Shown piece after piece: positions 16,933 to 23,611 of a stretch of 64,000 bases of DNA. The stretch is taken from positions 1 to 64,000 of the IMG/VR virus record IMGVR_UViG_3300050821_008818, one strand, 5' to 3'. A program made the translations under genes and the position numbers. This DNA comes from a virus. How positions within the stretch are numbered: position 1 is the first letter of the stretch; each line of letters starts with the position of its first letter. A model generated the notes under the pieces. That model made no database searches, was not told the origin of the DNA, and saw nothing but the letters and a program-made list of their open reading frames with translations.

Positions 16933-17116
16933 CAATTTCGGGAGGATAATGAACCGCCATCAAGAAATCTATGTCAAGATCTGCCCAGTGAATTAATCCA
17001 TAGCCCGCACACTTGGGGCATGCGCTGAATATGAGCGCCATGCACATATCGGCAATGTGTCCGCGCCCCTCGCAGCGATCGCATTGCACTAAATCAGAAG
17101 CCCCCGGTCTAATCAT
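16925..17116 (-). CDS. DnaJ-type zinc-ribbon small protein
   Basis: A 63-residue protein with two CxxCxGxG-type motifs (CDRCEGRGH at about 12-20, CPKCAGYG at about 33-40), the arrangement of one DnaJ zinc module. There is no J domain. Such stand-alone zinc ribbons are frequent in phages and have no assigned function. A related one is at 21605-21814. Confidence 0.65.
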   Translation of the reverse strand: MIRPGASDLVQCDRCEGRGHIADMCMALIFSACPKCAGYGLIHWADLDIDFLMAVHYPPEIDE

Positions 17117-17123
17117 CTAGTTT

Positions 17124-17468
17124 TCAAACCAATGGCCGCGCTGAGACCCAAGCATTCACAGTGGCATTATATGGATTTTGGATAATGTTTACCCTCAGGT
17201 GGTTTACATGCGGCCCACCGCCGCCACCCCCAGTGCGAGTGCCAGAATCAGTCGGCAATGGTGCGCTTTCGAAATCAAAATTCGACCATAATGTTCCATC
17301 TATGGAACCTTCAAGGCTAAGTATAAGACTTACTTCACTTGGATGAACGCCGTTGCCGCTCCAGCCAAAAATCATTCCCACATCAGAATTATCACCAACA
17401 GTAATTGCGGCCCCCGGACCGATTGCTGTTGCATTAATCAAGCTTTGGCCCGAAAATACTTGAGGCAT
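17124..17468 (-). CDS. Small beta-rich structural protein (hypothetical)
   Basis: The start chosen is the ATG at 17468 (MPQVFSGQSLINAT), which has GGATAGG upstream and follows the stop of the preceding gene; a longer frame exists but would run into that gene. The 114-residue product resembles a small beta-sandwich protein with a Gly-rich loop (GTRTGGGGGGPH) and an SLEGSIDGTLWSNF segment. Function unknown. Confidence 0.6.
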   Translation of the reverse strand: MPQVFSGQSLINATAIGPGAAITVGDNSDVGMIFGWSGNGVHPSEVSLILSLEGSIDGTLWSNFDFESAPLPTDSGTRTGGGGGGPHVNHLRVNIIQNPYNATVNAWVSARPLV

Positions 17469-17473
17469 CTTAC

Positions 17474-17635
17474 CTATCCCTTCGGAACAGCTGCGCCTAT
17501 ACAATACGCTGCAGCCACGCGATATTGCGTATGAGCGTTAATGATCGCCGCTGCAGCATAGCAGGAGTCAAAGCTTTCCATCGGCAGCTTATCAATACCC
17601 CCAGCTGCAGCAATTATGACCAGGAACACCTGCAT
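17474..17635 (-). CDS. Small Ala-rich protein with N-terminal hydrophobic segment
   Basis: A 53-residue product beginning MQVFLVIIAAAGGIDKLPM, followed by an Ala/Tyr/Cys-containing part. It may be a short exported or membrane-attached protein. Its ATG shares a base with the stop of the upstream membrane peptide (TAATG). Confidence 0.5.
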   Translation of the reverse strand: MQVFLVIIAAAGGIDKLPMESFDSCYAAAAIINAHTQYRVAAAYCIGAAVPKG

Positions 17636-17760
17636 TATTTGATTCCCCCGCCTTCAAGGCTCCTAGCTAACAATCTGGCATGATAGTGTCGTCCGCGTGA
17701 TGTCGATGCTAGGATGACAAAGATCAGCAAAAATATCGGAGTTAGCAACCAATTGATCAC
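17635..17760 (-). CDS. Membrane peptide with GTG start
   Basis: A 41-residue product, one hydrophobic helix (INWLLTPIFLLIFVILAS) and a basic, Arg-rich end. The GTG at 17760 overlaps the upstream stop (GTGA), and the gene's own stop overlaps the next ATG. It is held in place by overlaps on both sides. Confidence 0.5.
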   Translation of the reverse strand: MINWLLTPIFLLIFVILASTSRGRHYHARLLARSLEGGGIK

Positions 17761-17936
17761 CGTATTACCACCACATCTTGACTGATCGCTTCCCCTGTCA
17801 GACCGCGCCAGCTAATCGCCTTATCAACAAATATCCATTCCCAGGCCTGCTCTTCCGTCTTGCACGAAGCTTGCAGTTTACCATCCTTGTCTAGCACTTC
17901 CCAATGATTACTCTCAATCTGCTTGATTGTTTTCAT
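17757..17936 (-). CDS. Small soluble protein (hypothetical)
   Basis: A 59-residue product with an alpha/beta pattern (IKQIESNHWEVLDKDGKLQA ... AWEWIFVDKAISW). The ATG directly follows the stop of the upstream gene (TAGATG). No family recognised. Confidence 0.6.
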   Translation of the reverse strand: MKTIKQIESNHWEVLDKDGKLQASCKTEEQAWEWIFVDKAISWRGLTGEAISQDVVVIR

Positions 17937-18044
17937 CTATCTGAGCCAATTCCATAAACTCCACACGATCAAAACTTCGGCCCAACTGAAGGCTAGAATC
18001 CATCCAAATATGCTCACGGTAACGAAAATGTCTTTCCTGGTCAC
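17937..18044 (-). CDS. Trp-rich membrane peptide, GTG start
   Basis: A 35-residue product dominated by a hydrophobic helix with five Trp residues (FVTVSIFGWILAFSWAEVLI). The GTG follows directly on the stop of the upstream gene (TAGGTG). Unknown role. Confidence 0.45.
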   Translation of the reverse strand: MTRKDIFVTVSIFGWILAFSWAEVLIVWSLWNWLR

Positions 18045-18191
18045 CTAACGCACACGCCTTCCGTCTTTATTTGACTTGCCTGCCTTATCAAGCGCGATTG
18101 CGACCGCTTGCTTTTGTGGCGTGCCGGCCTCTTTCTCGATCTTAATATTCTCGCTTACCGTCTTTTGGCTGGAGCCTTCTTTAAGTGGCAT
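18045..18191 (-). CDS. Small conserved phage/bacterial protein, PQKQAVAIA family
   Basis: A 48-residue product [16 protein letters not shown] ... [18 protein letters not shown]. This matches a short, widespread protein family in proteobacteria and phages (MPLK.G.S..T.S.NI ... [12 protein letters not shown]). The family's function is not known to me. Its recognisable sequence confirms that this dense stretch is really coding. Confidence 0.75.
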   Translation of the reverse strand: MPLKEGSSQKTVSENIKIEKEAGTPQKQAVAIALDKAGKSNKDGRRVR

Positions 18192-18194
18192 TAT

Positions 18195-18350
18195 CTACCC
18201 CAAAATCTTATAAGCGGTTGATGCCGCAAGGAAAGCCAGAATTACCATACGCCCAAATACCACTCCAAGCTGGTCCAATTTCGGCGGCAAGGAGCTATGC
18301 AGCCGCAATTCCATCCATATCGCAATTAGAACTAACCAAATCGCGGTCAA
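18195..18350 (-). CDS. Membrane protein, TTG start
   Basis: A 51-residue product with two hydrophobic segments (AIWLVLIAIWMEL and MVILAFLAASTAYKIL) joined by a polar loop. The TTG overlaps the upstream stop (TTGA). Unknown role. Confidence 0.45.
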   Translation of the reverse strand: MTAIWLVLIAIWMELRLHSSLPPKLDQLGVVFGRMVILAFLAASTAYKILG

Positions 18351-18496
18351 TCCACATCTCTCTGTAGGTCAATATGGCTCTTCAAGTCAGGCATGAAGAT
18401 ATTGCCAACTAGAGCGCTACCATGCCTTCGTCCGATCATGTAGCCGATTGCAGCGATTACAAGGTCGCTTAGTATCAGTAGAATAATCACTGCCAT
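18347..18496 (-). CDS. Single-pass membrane protein
   Basis: A 49-residue product: hydrophobic helix MAVIILLILSDLVIAAIGYM, then a basic RRH and a soluble tail. It begins nine bases after the upstream stop. Unknown role. Confidence 0.5.
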   Translation of the reverse strand: MAVIILLILSDLVIAAIGYMIGRRHGSALVGNIFMPDLKSHIDLQRDVD

Positions 18497-18504
18497 TTGG
18501 TCAC

Positions 18505-18672
18505 CTATGATTCACTAAGTTTCACACCTTCTATTTGCTCCATCATTGCCTTGAAAACCTTTTCTGCAATGAAGTTAGAGTCGCTCACCCAATCACGAGA
18601 GTCCCGCACCACCTCGGCGCCAGCCCTGATCATCTCAGGCGTAACAGTAATATGTACGTCAGTACGGATCAC
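18505..18672 (-). CDS. Small helical protein with TPEMIRAGAEVV motif
   Basis: A 55-residue product beginning with GTG at 18672 that overlaps the upstream stop (GTGA). It has a short beta strand (DVHITVTPEMIRAGAEVV) followed by helices. The TPEM-x-RAGAEVL pattern occurs in small phage proteins of unknown function. Confidence 0.6.
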   Translation of the reverse strand: MIRTDVHITVTPEMIRAGAEVVRDSRDWVSDSNFIAEKVFKAMMEQIEGVKLSES

Positions 18673-19049
18673 TTATCTCTCTCAATAAATAGATCGGTGC
18701 ATCCCTTAGGTATCGGCGTGATCTGCTTGCCATCGCGGTCGTAGCAGGTATTAGCAGCATTATTATAATTCGTGATATCAGTCTCATGGGTCAGCTTGCG
18801 GCTACGACGCACATGGGGCCGATCTGGCATATATGCAATATGATCACGACCCCAAAGCTCTTCCGCGCGTTCGAATTCAAACTCATATGGAGCCCGCCGC
18901 GGCTGTGGAGGACTCTGGGGGCGCATCTCTATTTGGACAACCTCGCTGTGATTCTTGCTACTCTCAGTAAAGGCCCATATTCCGAGTGTCAAGATGGTTG
19001 CGAGCCCAGCTAATATTACAACTGCGCGCTTGAATCCCCACCCATTCAT
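18669..19049 (-). CDS. Membrane-anchored small protein (hypothetical)
   Basis: The start chosen is the ATG at 19049 (MNGWGFKRAVVILAGLATIL), 17 bases after the upstream stop; the longer frame overlaps the upstream gene. The 126-residue product has an N-terminal transmembrane helix (about 8-28) and a charged periplasm-facing part with Arg/Pro and Asn-rich stretches and a CYDRDGKQITPIPKGC segment whose two Cys could pair. It is part of the exported set that includes the beta-propeller. Confidence 0.55.
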   Translation of the reverse strand: MNGWGFKRAVVILAGLATILTLGIWAFTESSKNHSEVVQIEMRPQSPPQPRRAPYEFEFERAEELWGRDHIAYMPDRPHVRRSRKLTHETDITNYNNAANTCYDRDGKQITPIPKGCTDLFIERDK

Positions 19050-19065
19050 GCGGGAGTTTTCCAAG

Positions 19066-19377
19066 TCATTTTCCCATTCCTCCCTTATGAACCGCCCCCG
19101 CGAAGAATTTATCACCGCGATACCAGCCATGCACAACCACTACGCGACCAACCTCAATCGGTGAGCCAATATGATCTTCAGACTTCGCGGCTGAAATATT
19201 GACGACCAATTGTTTGCCTGGAGAAGTCTCAATCGCAATATTTTGGGCATCGATCCCAATGATCACACCTGAAACCATCTCTGGATATGCTTGCGCTTGT
19301 GCATAAGGAATCGACGTGTCTCTAAAATCCCCAGCTATAACAGTAAAGGCTAAGATGATCAGAAGAACTTGTAGCAT
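19066..19377 (-). CDS. Exported small OB-fold-like protein
   Basis: The ATG at 19377 (MLQVLLIILAFTVIAG) has GGTG upstream; a TTG six bases earlier overlaps the beta-propeller stop. The 103-residue product has a signal peptide or anchor (about 1-17) and a beta-barrel pattern (VSGVIIGIDAQNIAIETSPG ... IEVGRVVVVHGWYRGDKF) like the DUF5666/OB-fold exported proteins. It directly follows the PQQ-type propeller gene and is probably exported with it. Confidence 0.6.
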   Translation of the reverse strand: MLQVLLIILAFTVIAGDFRDTSIPYAQAQAYPEMVSGVIIGIDAQNIAIETSPGKQLVVNISAAKSEDHIGSPIEVGRVVVVHGWYRGDKFFAGAVHKGGMGK

Positions 19378-19379
19378 CT

Positions 19380-20915
19380 TCAATTCACCCCGAATATCGA
19401 GAGCACCTTGTATGCACCAACATAGACGCGGCCATTTGCAACCAGAGGCACCGTGTTTGGACTAGCGCCGGAGCCGACAAAACCAAATGACCAAGCGCCA
19501 GCATTAGCCGAAAATAGCTGGGTCAGACTGGAGTTGAAAGCATATAGAACCAGTGGATCTTCCTTGGCAACAGCCCAGATTATCTGGCTTCCGGCTGTGG
19601 TACCATTAGAAGAGACAGCAGTGAAAAACCCAGCCTGAATGCCAGTCGTGATAGTGACGTTAAATTCTAGCGGGATCGTAGTCGTGGTAACCTTGCGTGT
19701 TTTGAGAACTGTTCCAAAGCTGGTAACAACTCTTGGCAGCCCATCAGAACCCATGAAATAGCTTTCACCGCACCAGCAACCGCCAAGACCGGTGACAGTT
19801 GTAATCTGCGCTAATGTGTCGCGGTTGAGAAGATAGAGAATGCCATCCTTTCCACCAGCCACAGCCAAATGCGGACTGGTTCCGGCAGCATCAGGCAGCA
19901 ACATCATACCGCCGGCACCAAAGTCATTATCAGCGGTATCAAGGGTGCCAGGATTTGGCTCAGTGAAAATATGGTTTATCGCGAACGTGGTGCTGTTTAG
20001 ACTGAGTGCGCTTTCCTGAACGCTAGTCGTGCCGTTGTAAGTTCCAGAGCCGCCATTGCCGGTCGTGAAGAATATAGTCCCCGGAACACCAGCCAGGCCA
20101 TAGCCAGACATCCAAATCGTGGCCATGTAATAGCCGCCAGTGTTTTGGGTGTCAGTCAGCTCGTTGGCCGCGAGTGGTGCCAACGTATTGACTTTGTAGC
20201 CGATTATCCAGCCTCGGGTAGATCCCGGCGAATCATCACAAAAGCTTGTGAACGCGACATAAACATTGCCATCCTGCAAAAGCAAGGCGACACGCTGGCG
20301 CGCTGTTGACGCGTTGAAGGTGTACTGGGTCGAATCAGTCAGAGTATGCGACGCCGTTATCGTAACCGGAGCCACAACATCGGCAAGTGTCGTAACATCG
20401 ATTGCGTGAATCTGATAGCTCGGCGTCGCTCCGAGATAGGCAACCACATACATTGTGGGAGGCGAAGTAGAAGTATCAATGACAGGAGTGGAGTTGATAC
20501 CTACGTTTGGCCCATTGTTGGTGCATCCTAGTGGAGTAGCTCGAGGAGCGCCAAAATTCCGGCTGTTCAGAACATTCCCAGTATCCGCATCAATGGAATA
20601 GACTGTATTGTTTTCAGTTACGGTATAAACTACGTTATGAGGCGCGCCAGAAATGAAAACGTTATTAAGATACAGCGGTTCTGCATCGATCTGATCGTCG
20701 ACAACAACAGAATGCTGCAAGGCAAAGGCTGCCGGAAATGACGTAGCAGTTAAGAGCGTCTCGTTGCTATTCCATCCGGTACGCAGATTGTCATTATGGT
20801 AGGTGGTTACATTTACCGTTGAAGGCGGAGGCGGCGGCGGAGAAACACACGCGTAAACCGCAATCGCGCCACCAAGTAACAAGAATGCAATAACAATGCA
20901 CCATAAGCTCTTCAT
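19380..20915 (-). CDS. Exported PQQ-dehydrogenase-like beta-propeller
   Basis: A 511-residue protein. Residues 1-22 are a signal sequence ending VYA before Cys23, so it may be a lipoprotein; a run of prolines follows. The rest shows repeating propeller blades, including VVYTVTENNTVYSIDADTG, the Ala/Asp-x-x-Thr-Gly blade motif of PQQ-type proteins, and GKDGILYLLNRDTL. The opening YHNDNLRTGWNSNE is typical of exported bacterial proteins related to quinoprotein dehydrogenases. The adjacent-Cys pair of methanol dehydrogenase is not seen (there is CWC). The ATG shares one base with the stop of the pqqA-like gene and has no ribosome site of its own, so its translation depends on pqqA. Whether it binds PQQ is not shown by the sequence. 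Confidence 0.8.
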   Translation of the reverse strand: MKSLWCIVIAFLLLGGAIAVYACVSPPPPPPSTVNVTTYHNDNLRTGWNSNETLLTATSFPAAFALQHSVVVDDQIDAEPLYLNNVFISGAPHNVVYTVTENNTVYSIDADTGNVLNSRNFGAPRATPLGCTNNGPNVGINSTPVIDTSTSPPTMYVVAYLGATPSYQIHAIDVTTLADVVAPVTITASHTLTDSTQYTFNASTARQRVALLLQDGNVYVAFTSFCDDSPGSTRGWIIGYKVNTLAPLAANELTDTQNTGGYYMATIWMSGYGLAGVPGTIFFTTGNGGSGTYNGTTSVQESALSLNSTTFAINHIFTEPNPGTLDTADNDFGAGGMMLLPDAAGTSPHLAVAGGKDGILYLLNRDTLAQITTVTGLGGCWCGESYFMGSDGLPRVVTSFGTVLKTRKVTTTTIPLEFNVTITTGIQAGFFTAVSSNGTTAGSQIIWAVAKEDPLVLYAFNSSLTQLFSANAGAWSFGFVGSGASPNTVPLVANGRVYVGAYKVLSIFGVN

Positions 20916-21004
20916 TAGAGATCAGCCGATTTGTCTGTTCCAGCGTAGCTGGTAACTTCCATGCCTAGGCAAATTTCAATGATAATAGGCGTAGTCCAAG
21001 TCAT
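20915..21004 (-). CDS. pqqA: PqqA-like PQQ precursor peptide
   Basis: A 29-residue peptide too short for default gene callers. It begins MTWTTP and contains EICLGMEVTSY. The PqqA signature is an N-terminal Trp-x-x-Pro and Glu-x-x-x-Tyr, whose side chains are joined by PqqE to build pyrroloquinoline quinone. Here they are Glu16 and Tyr20, as I recall them in the 29-residue Methylobacterium PqqA, whose core (EICVGMEVTSY) is nearly the same. The ATG overlaps the upstream stop (ATGA), and the stop overlaps the propeller ATG (TAATG). No pqqB, C, D or E is in the window, so host enzymes would be needed. Chance formation of all these residues in a doubly coupled frame is very unlikely. Confidence 0.85.
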   Translation of the reverse strand: MTWTTPIIIEICLGMEVTSYAGTDKSADL

Positions 21005-21195
21005 GATTCCAAATCCCTTAATTCCCTAGCACGATTTGACTCAGCTACCGCAATCCTGACCTGCAATTCCATGCGCAGCAGCAGCACTCCAATATCGTGC
21101 TGATTCTTGAAATCAGATATCATATAGTCGTATCGTGCTTTTATCTCTTGACGCTTACGGTGCGTATCTAAGCCAATCGGATCTCCCGGACACAA
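21001..21195 (-). CDS. Small coiled-coil protein upstream of pqqA
   Basis: A 64-residue helical, charged product (RKRQEIKARYDYMISDF ... AVAESNRARELRDLES). The start is TTG at 21195 directly after the upstream stop, with GGAAGG nine bases before it. The stop overlaps the pqqA ATG. It is unlike PqqD. Unknown role, but co-translated with pqqA. Confidence 0.6.
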   Translation of the reverse strand: MCPGDPIGLDTHRKRQEIKARYDYMISDFKNQHDIGVLLLRMELQVRIAVAESNRARELRDLES

Positions 21196-21357
21196 TTATT
21201 TGCCTTCCGGCGCGGGAGTGCTTCCCTGCATCATATACGCAACTACTGCAACTGTTATCTCGTCCGCTAGCTGCTTTTGCACATCCTCAGGCCATACTGA
21301 GCAATCCATTTCAGATTTCTGGATAGCGTCTAAAATGTAATCTTCCAATAAGATCAT
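21196..21357 (-). CDS. Small acidic protein (hypothetical)
   Basis: A 53-residue helical product (LLEDYILDAIQKSEM ... EITVAVVAYMMQG) with a flexible Pro-rich end. Its ATG overlaps the end of the upstream gene by four bases. Unknown family. Confidence 0.6.
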   Translation of the reverse strand: MILLEDYILDAIQKSEMDCSVWPEDVQKQLADEITVAVVAYMMQGSTPAPEGK

Positions 21358-21602
21358 TTCTTTGGCTCTAGCATATCACGAAGATTGAAATATTCACGGG
21401 CCATAACGCCGCTCTCATGCTCTTCGGTGAATGGCACCTGCGAGAGATAATAGGAAAGCATACCATCCTGCATCGAGTCATGAGATATCTCACCATCCAA
21501 ATCGAAAGGCTGAGGCGCTCCCTTGCCTTGATAGACATATCGCGTCTTTATGTGGCGCGTATCCACCTGATTGAATGGCTGATCCTTTAGCATCCCAACC
21601 AT
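21354..21602 (-). CDS. Small soluble protein (hypothetical)
   Basis: The start is the ATG at 21602, with GAGGAG six bases upstream; a GTG at 21608 overlapping the upstream stop is the alternative. The 82-residue product has a mixed beta/helical pattern (VDTRHIKTRYVYQGKGAPQP ... FTEEHESGVMAREYF). Second gene of the leftward accessory operon that contains pqqA. Confidence 0.65.
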   Translation of the reverse strand: MVGMLKDQPFNQVDTRHIKTRYVYQGKGAPQPFDLDGEISHDSMQDGMLSYYLSQVPFTEEHESGVMAREYFNLRDMLEPKK

Positions 21603-21604
21603 GG

Positions 21605-21814
21605 TCACTCCTCTATCCGAACAGGAACCCGAAGGCCATACTCAGAAGAAATAATCCTACGGCTCCCGATACAAATGTCTTCCAATGCTCGCGGCTGGTC
21701 ATTGGCCACCTCTCCCTCGCAACAATGAACTATTCCAGTACCACCACAATCAGCACATGGATATGGCGACTGGTGGCAGCTATTACCAGTCCCATGGCAT
21801 CGATAGCATTGCAT
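21605..21814 (-). CDS. Zinc-ribbon small protein, first gene of the pqqA operon
   Basis: A 69-residue protein with CYRCHGTGNSC and CADCGGTG, a DnaJ-type zinc module, and a soluble C-terminal half. It is the first gene leftwards from the divergent control region at 21.8-22.1 kb and so heads the run of small genes leading through pqqA to terS. Confidence 0.65.
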   Translation of the reverse strand: MQCYRCHGTGNSCHQSPYPCADCGGTGIVHCCEGEVANDQPRALEDICIGSRRIISSEYGLRVPVRIEE

Positions 21815-21849
21815 TAGGCAAACTATTTTCCCCTAGCTGCATTATGTCA

Positions 21850-21877
21850 TTGACATTTCAGCAAATATGCATATATT
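21850..21877 (+). promoter_or_regulatory. Rightward promoter with palindromic operator
   Basis: TTGACA at 21850-21855 and TATATT at 21872-21877, 16 bases apart. The -35 box lies in the inverted repeat TGTCA-T-TGACA (21845-21855), a likely repressor site. On the opposite strand a TATAAT (21881-21886) may serve the leftward pqqA operon. Confidence 0.6.
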
Positions 21878-21899
21878 AGTATTATAGACAGCAGGGAGG

Positions 21900-22075
21900 G
21901 ACAGGAAGAGTTTCGCCATGGGCCGCGCGCTGCAGCGCAATGTCAGCGACCCATAGCGAAGCCCGTAACCACTCGAGCAAGACGGCGGCTGGGCAGACTG
22001 TGCCAACTATCACGCATCAGCTAGTGCTCACGCGTGACCGGCATGGAGCCGCCGAATACATCAAACAGGAGAAAC
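21900..22075 (+). promoter_or_regulatory. Structured 5' leader RNA
   Basis: About 200 bases between the promoter and the ATG at 22082 contain a 12-base palindrome (GCGCTGCAGCGC, 21927-21938). They also contain two nested stems, CGGCGGCT/AGCCGCCG (21983-21990 with 22047-22054) enclosing TCACGC/GCGTGA (22010-22015 with 22032-22037). A 12-codon reading frame (MGRALQRNVSDP) with a GGAAGAG site starts at 21918. Together they suggest a cis-acting leader or a small RNA. Confidence 0.45.
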
Positions 22076-22081
22076 TCAACC

Positions 22082-22267
22082 ATGCTAACACTTTCCGCTC
22101 TTGAAGAGATCATAAGCAGCTTTGTCGACATAGTGATGAAGAATCATCCGGATTTGGACAAATTCGATCTTGCTTACATGATGGAAGAGATTGCTAATCA
22201 GATCAAGGAAGGGCGCTGTCCTTCATGCGGCCAGCATAAACCAGCTCATAAACCAAACGAGTGCTGA
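22082..22267 (+). CDS. Small helical protein with C-terminal zinc motif
   Basis: The start is the ATG at 22082 preceded by AGGAGAAAC; a longer frame lacks a ribosome site. The 61-residue product is helical (LTLSALEEIISSFVDIVM) and ends CPSCGQHKPAHKPNEC, a likely zinc site. First gene of a short rightward operon of three. Confidence 0.65.
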   Translation: MLTLSALEEIISSFVDIVMKNHPDLDKFDLAYMMEEIANQIKEGRCPSCGQHKPAHKPNEC

Positions 22268-22355
22268 TTAGACCGTAAATGAACATTGACGCTAGCCTCT
22301 GTCGCCTCCGGGCGGCAGACACGAGCGCCAAGCTCGAAACCAAAGGAGAGAGACG

Positions 22356-22589
22356 ATGAACTATGAAGTTAGTGAGGCTCTCGGATATATCTCGACAGAT
22401 AAGGTTGAACGCATAGCGCGAGGGCACGAGCGAAGATTTGGCAAATCCATGCTCTTGCTAAAAATTAGCCGCTCATGCGAATCCTTCGCAGACACTCGCC
22501 TGAAGGTATTCGATCCTGAAACTGGCAGCTCAAGCCTGTGGGATTGCAGCGGTTGGCGAGTACGTTGCGTTAGGAAACACGCGCCATGA
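22356..22589 (+). CDS. Small protein of the rightward control operon (hypothetical)
   Basis: A 77-residue product with an excellent ribosome site (AAGGAGAGAG). Mixed alpha/beta composition with Cys near the C-terminus (CSGWRVRCV). The stop overlaps the next start by four bases. The preceding 88 bases hold no convincing gene. Unknown family. Confidence 0.6.
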   Translation: MNYEVSEALGYISTDKVERIARGHERRFGKSMLLLKISRSCESFADTRLKVFDPETGSSSLWDCSGWRVRCVRKHAP

Positions 22590-22789
22590 CCCCCGCGTCA
22601 CTCAAAGCATGGCGTGAGCGGCTATACGGAACAGGCTATGGGACACGCAGCAAACAAAAGGCTGCGAAATCTCTTGGCCTGTCCCAACGCGCCTATGACT
22701 CATATGAAGCCGGCGAGCATCGGATACCGCGATATATCGAGCTTGCCTGCAAGGAGCTAAGGAGATCAGCTAGATCTCTTCCGATATAG
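22586..22789 (+). CDS. Helix-turn-helix regulator (XRE-like)
   Basis: A 67-residue product: WRERLYGTG then KQKAAKSLGLSQRAYDSYEAG and RIPRYIELACKEL, the XRE-type DNA-binding fold seen in small phage regulators. It ends 24 bases inside the convergent gene. It could act on the palindromes at 21.85 kb. Confidence 0.7.
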   Translation: MTPASLKAWRERLYGTGYGTRSKQKAAKSLGLSQRAYDSYEAGEHRIPRYIELACKELRRSARSLPI

Positions 22790-22969
22790 GCTCACCAGAA
22801 CCTCAAGCAGCCGGCGTTCGGCTATTTCTACCTCGTTATGCACTGGCGCCCCCGCAAAATATGCAGCATAAATTTGCGCGGCTTCCCTCCTCGCATTGTT
22901 AATCGATATGGATATTTCGATCGGCGCCGTCACTTTCTCGACCATATGCCAATCCAAAGACATACGCAC
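22766..22969 (-). CDS. Small helical protein, convergent gene (hypothetical)
   Basis: A 67-residue protein starting at GTG 22969 or ATG 22963. Residues 20-60 are a long helix (ISINNARREAAQIYAAYFAG ... VEIAERRLLEVLVSLY). The 3' end overlaps the convergent regulator gene. Unknown role. Confidence 0.55.
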   Translation of the reverse strand: MRMSLDWHMVEKVTAPIEISISINNARREAAQIYAAYFAGAPVHNEVEIAERRLLEVLVSLYRKRSS

Positions 22970-23022
22970 ATAACTAATGGCACAATCGTGTCGCGGTGCG
23001 CGAGCATGAACTGCGTCATTTT

Positions 23023-23205
23023 CTAAAATACATTTTTGTCAAATACCAAATCAACGAGACGCAGTACATCATCGTCGCGACCAGCACGAATGAAATCACC
23101 TGGAGTGCTATTGCTAAGCAAATAATGCGGCTGCTCAAGCCAGAGCTTAATCTCGTCGTCGCTAAGGAATTGCGCAAGCTTTTCCTTTACACAGTCATCA
23201 GACAT
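23023..23205 (-). CDS. Orphan Xre/MbcA/ParS-type toxin-binding domain
   Basis: A 60-residue protein whose whole length matches the C-terminal toxin-binding domain of Xre/MbcA/ParS antitoxins (DUF2384): FLSDDEIKLWLEQPH ... NSTPGDFIRAGRDDDVLRLVDLV. No DNA-binding part and no RES-type toxin are nearby. The ATG overlaps the upstream stop by eight bases. It may neutralise a host or superinfecting-phage toxin (an anti-defence idea, inferred). Confidence 0.65.
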   Translation of the reverse strand: MSDDCVKEKLAQFLSDDEIKLWLEQPHYLLSNSTPGDFIRAGRDDDVLRLVDLVFDKNVF

Positions 23206-23611
23206 TCGGAGGGCACATTTTAGCTAAAAGCTTCTTGCCTTCATGCGGCGTAGTCTTGCGATATGCTTCGTCCATGAGGCGAATTTCCTCGGCACTTCGA
23301 TGCTGACAGATTGTAGCAAGGAATAGCTGCCCATAATCTGGCGTAAGCTCGCGATAAAGAGAATCAATCTTGCGAAAGATATCGTCTCGCTTCTCATGAT
23401 AGGGTAGCGTATCTGTTACCAAATTATTATGTATATCTCTAAATAATGGATCATCGCTTTCCTCATAAATCTCATGAATAGGCAATGGGTCCTTAAGTAA
23501 ATATACCTCATCGAAAGTAAAGTGATATTCTTCTATAGGCAATTCCATCAAATCATCATGCAGCCTGAAAATCTTATTAAGGGTTATTTCAGGCCGAACG
23601 CGAATTGACAT
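23198..23611 (-). CDS. Acidic helical protein (hypothetical)
   Basis: Start ATG 23611 (MSIRVRPEITLNKI) with GGTGAAC upstream. The 137-residue product is acidic and helical, with ELTPDYGQLFLATICQHRSA and a related second segment TPHEGKKLLAKMCPPNV, so it may contain a short repeat. It is not RES-like. Coupled to the antitoxin-domain gene. Function unknown. Confidence 0.6.
   Translation of the reverse strand: MSIRVRPEITLNKIFRLHDDLMELPIEEYHFTFDEVYLLKDPLPIHEIYEESDDPLFRDIHNNLVTDTLPYHEKRDDIFRKIDSLYRELTPDYGQLFLATICQHRSAEEIRLMDEAYRKTTPHEGKKLLAKMCPPNV

Noticed and set aside
19380-20915. Naming the propeller a methanol or alcohol dehydrogenase
   Set aside because: The adjacent-Cys pair and a clear catalytic Asp context are not visible; only the blade pattern and export signal can be supported.
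22279-22359. 26-codon frame between two rightward genes
   Set aside because: Its stop overlaps the next ATG, but it has no ribosome site and no recognisable sequence; left out as too weak.
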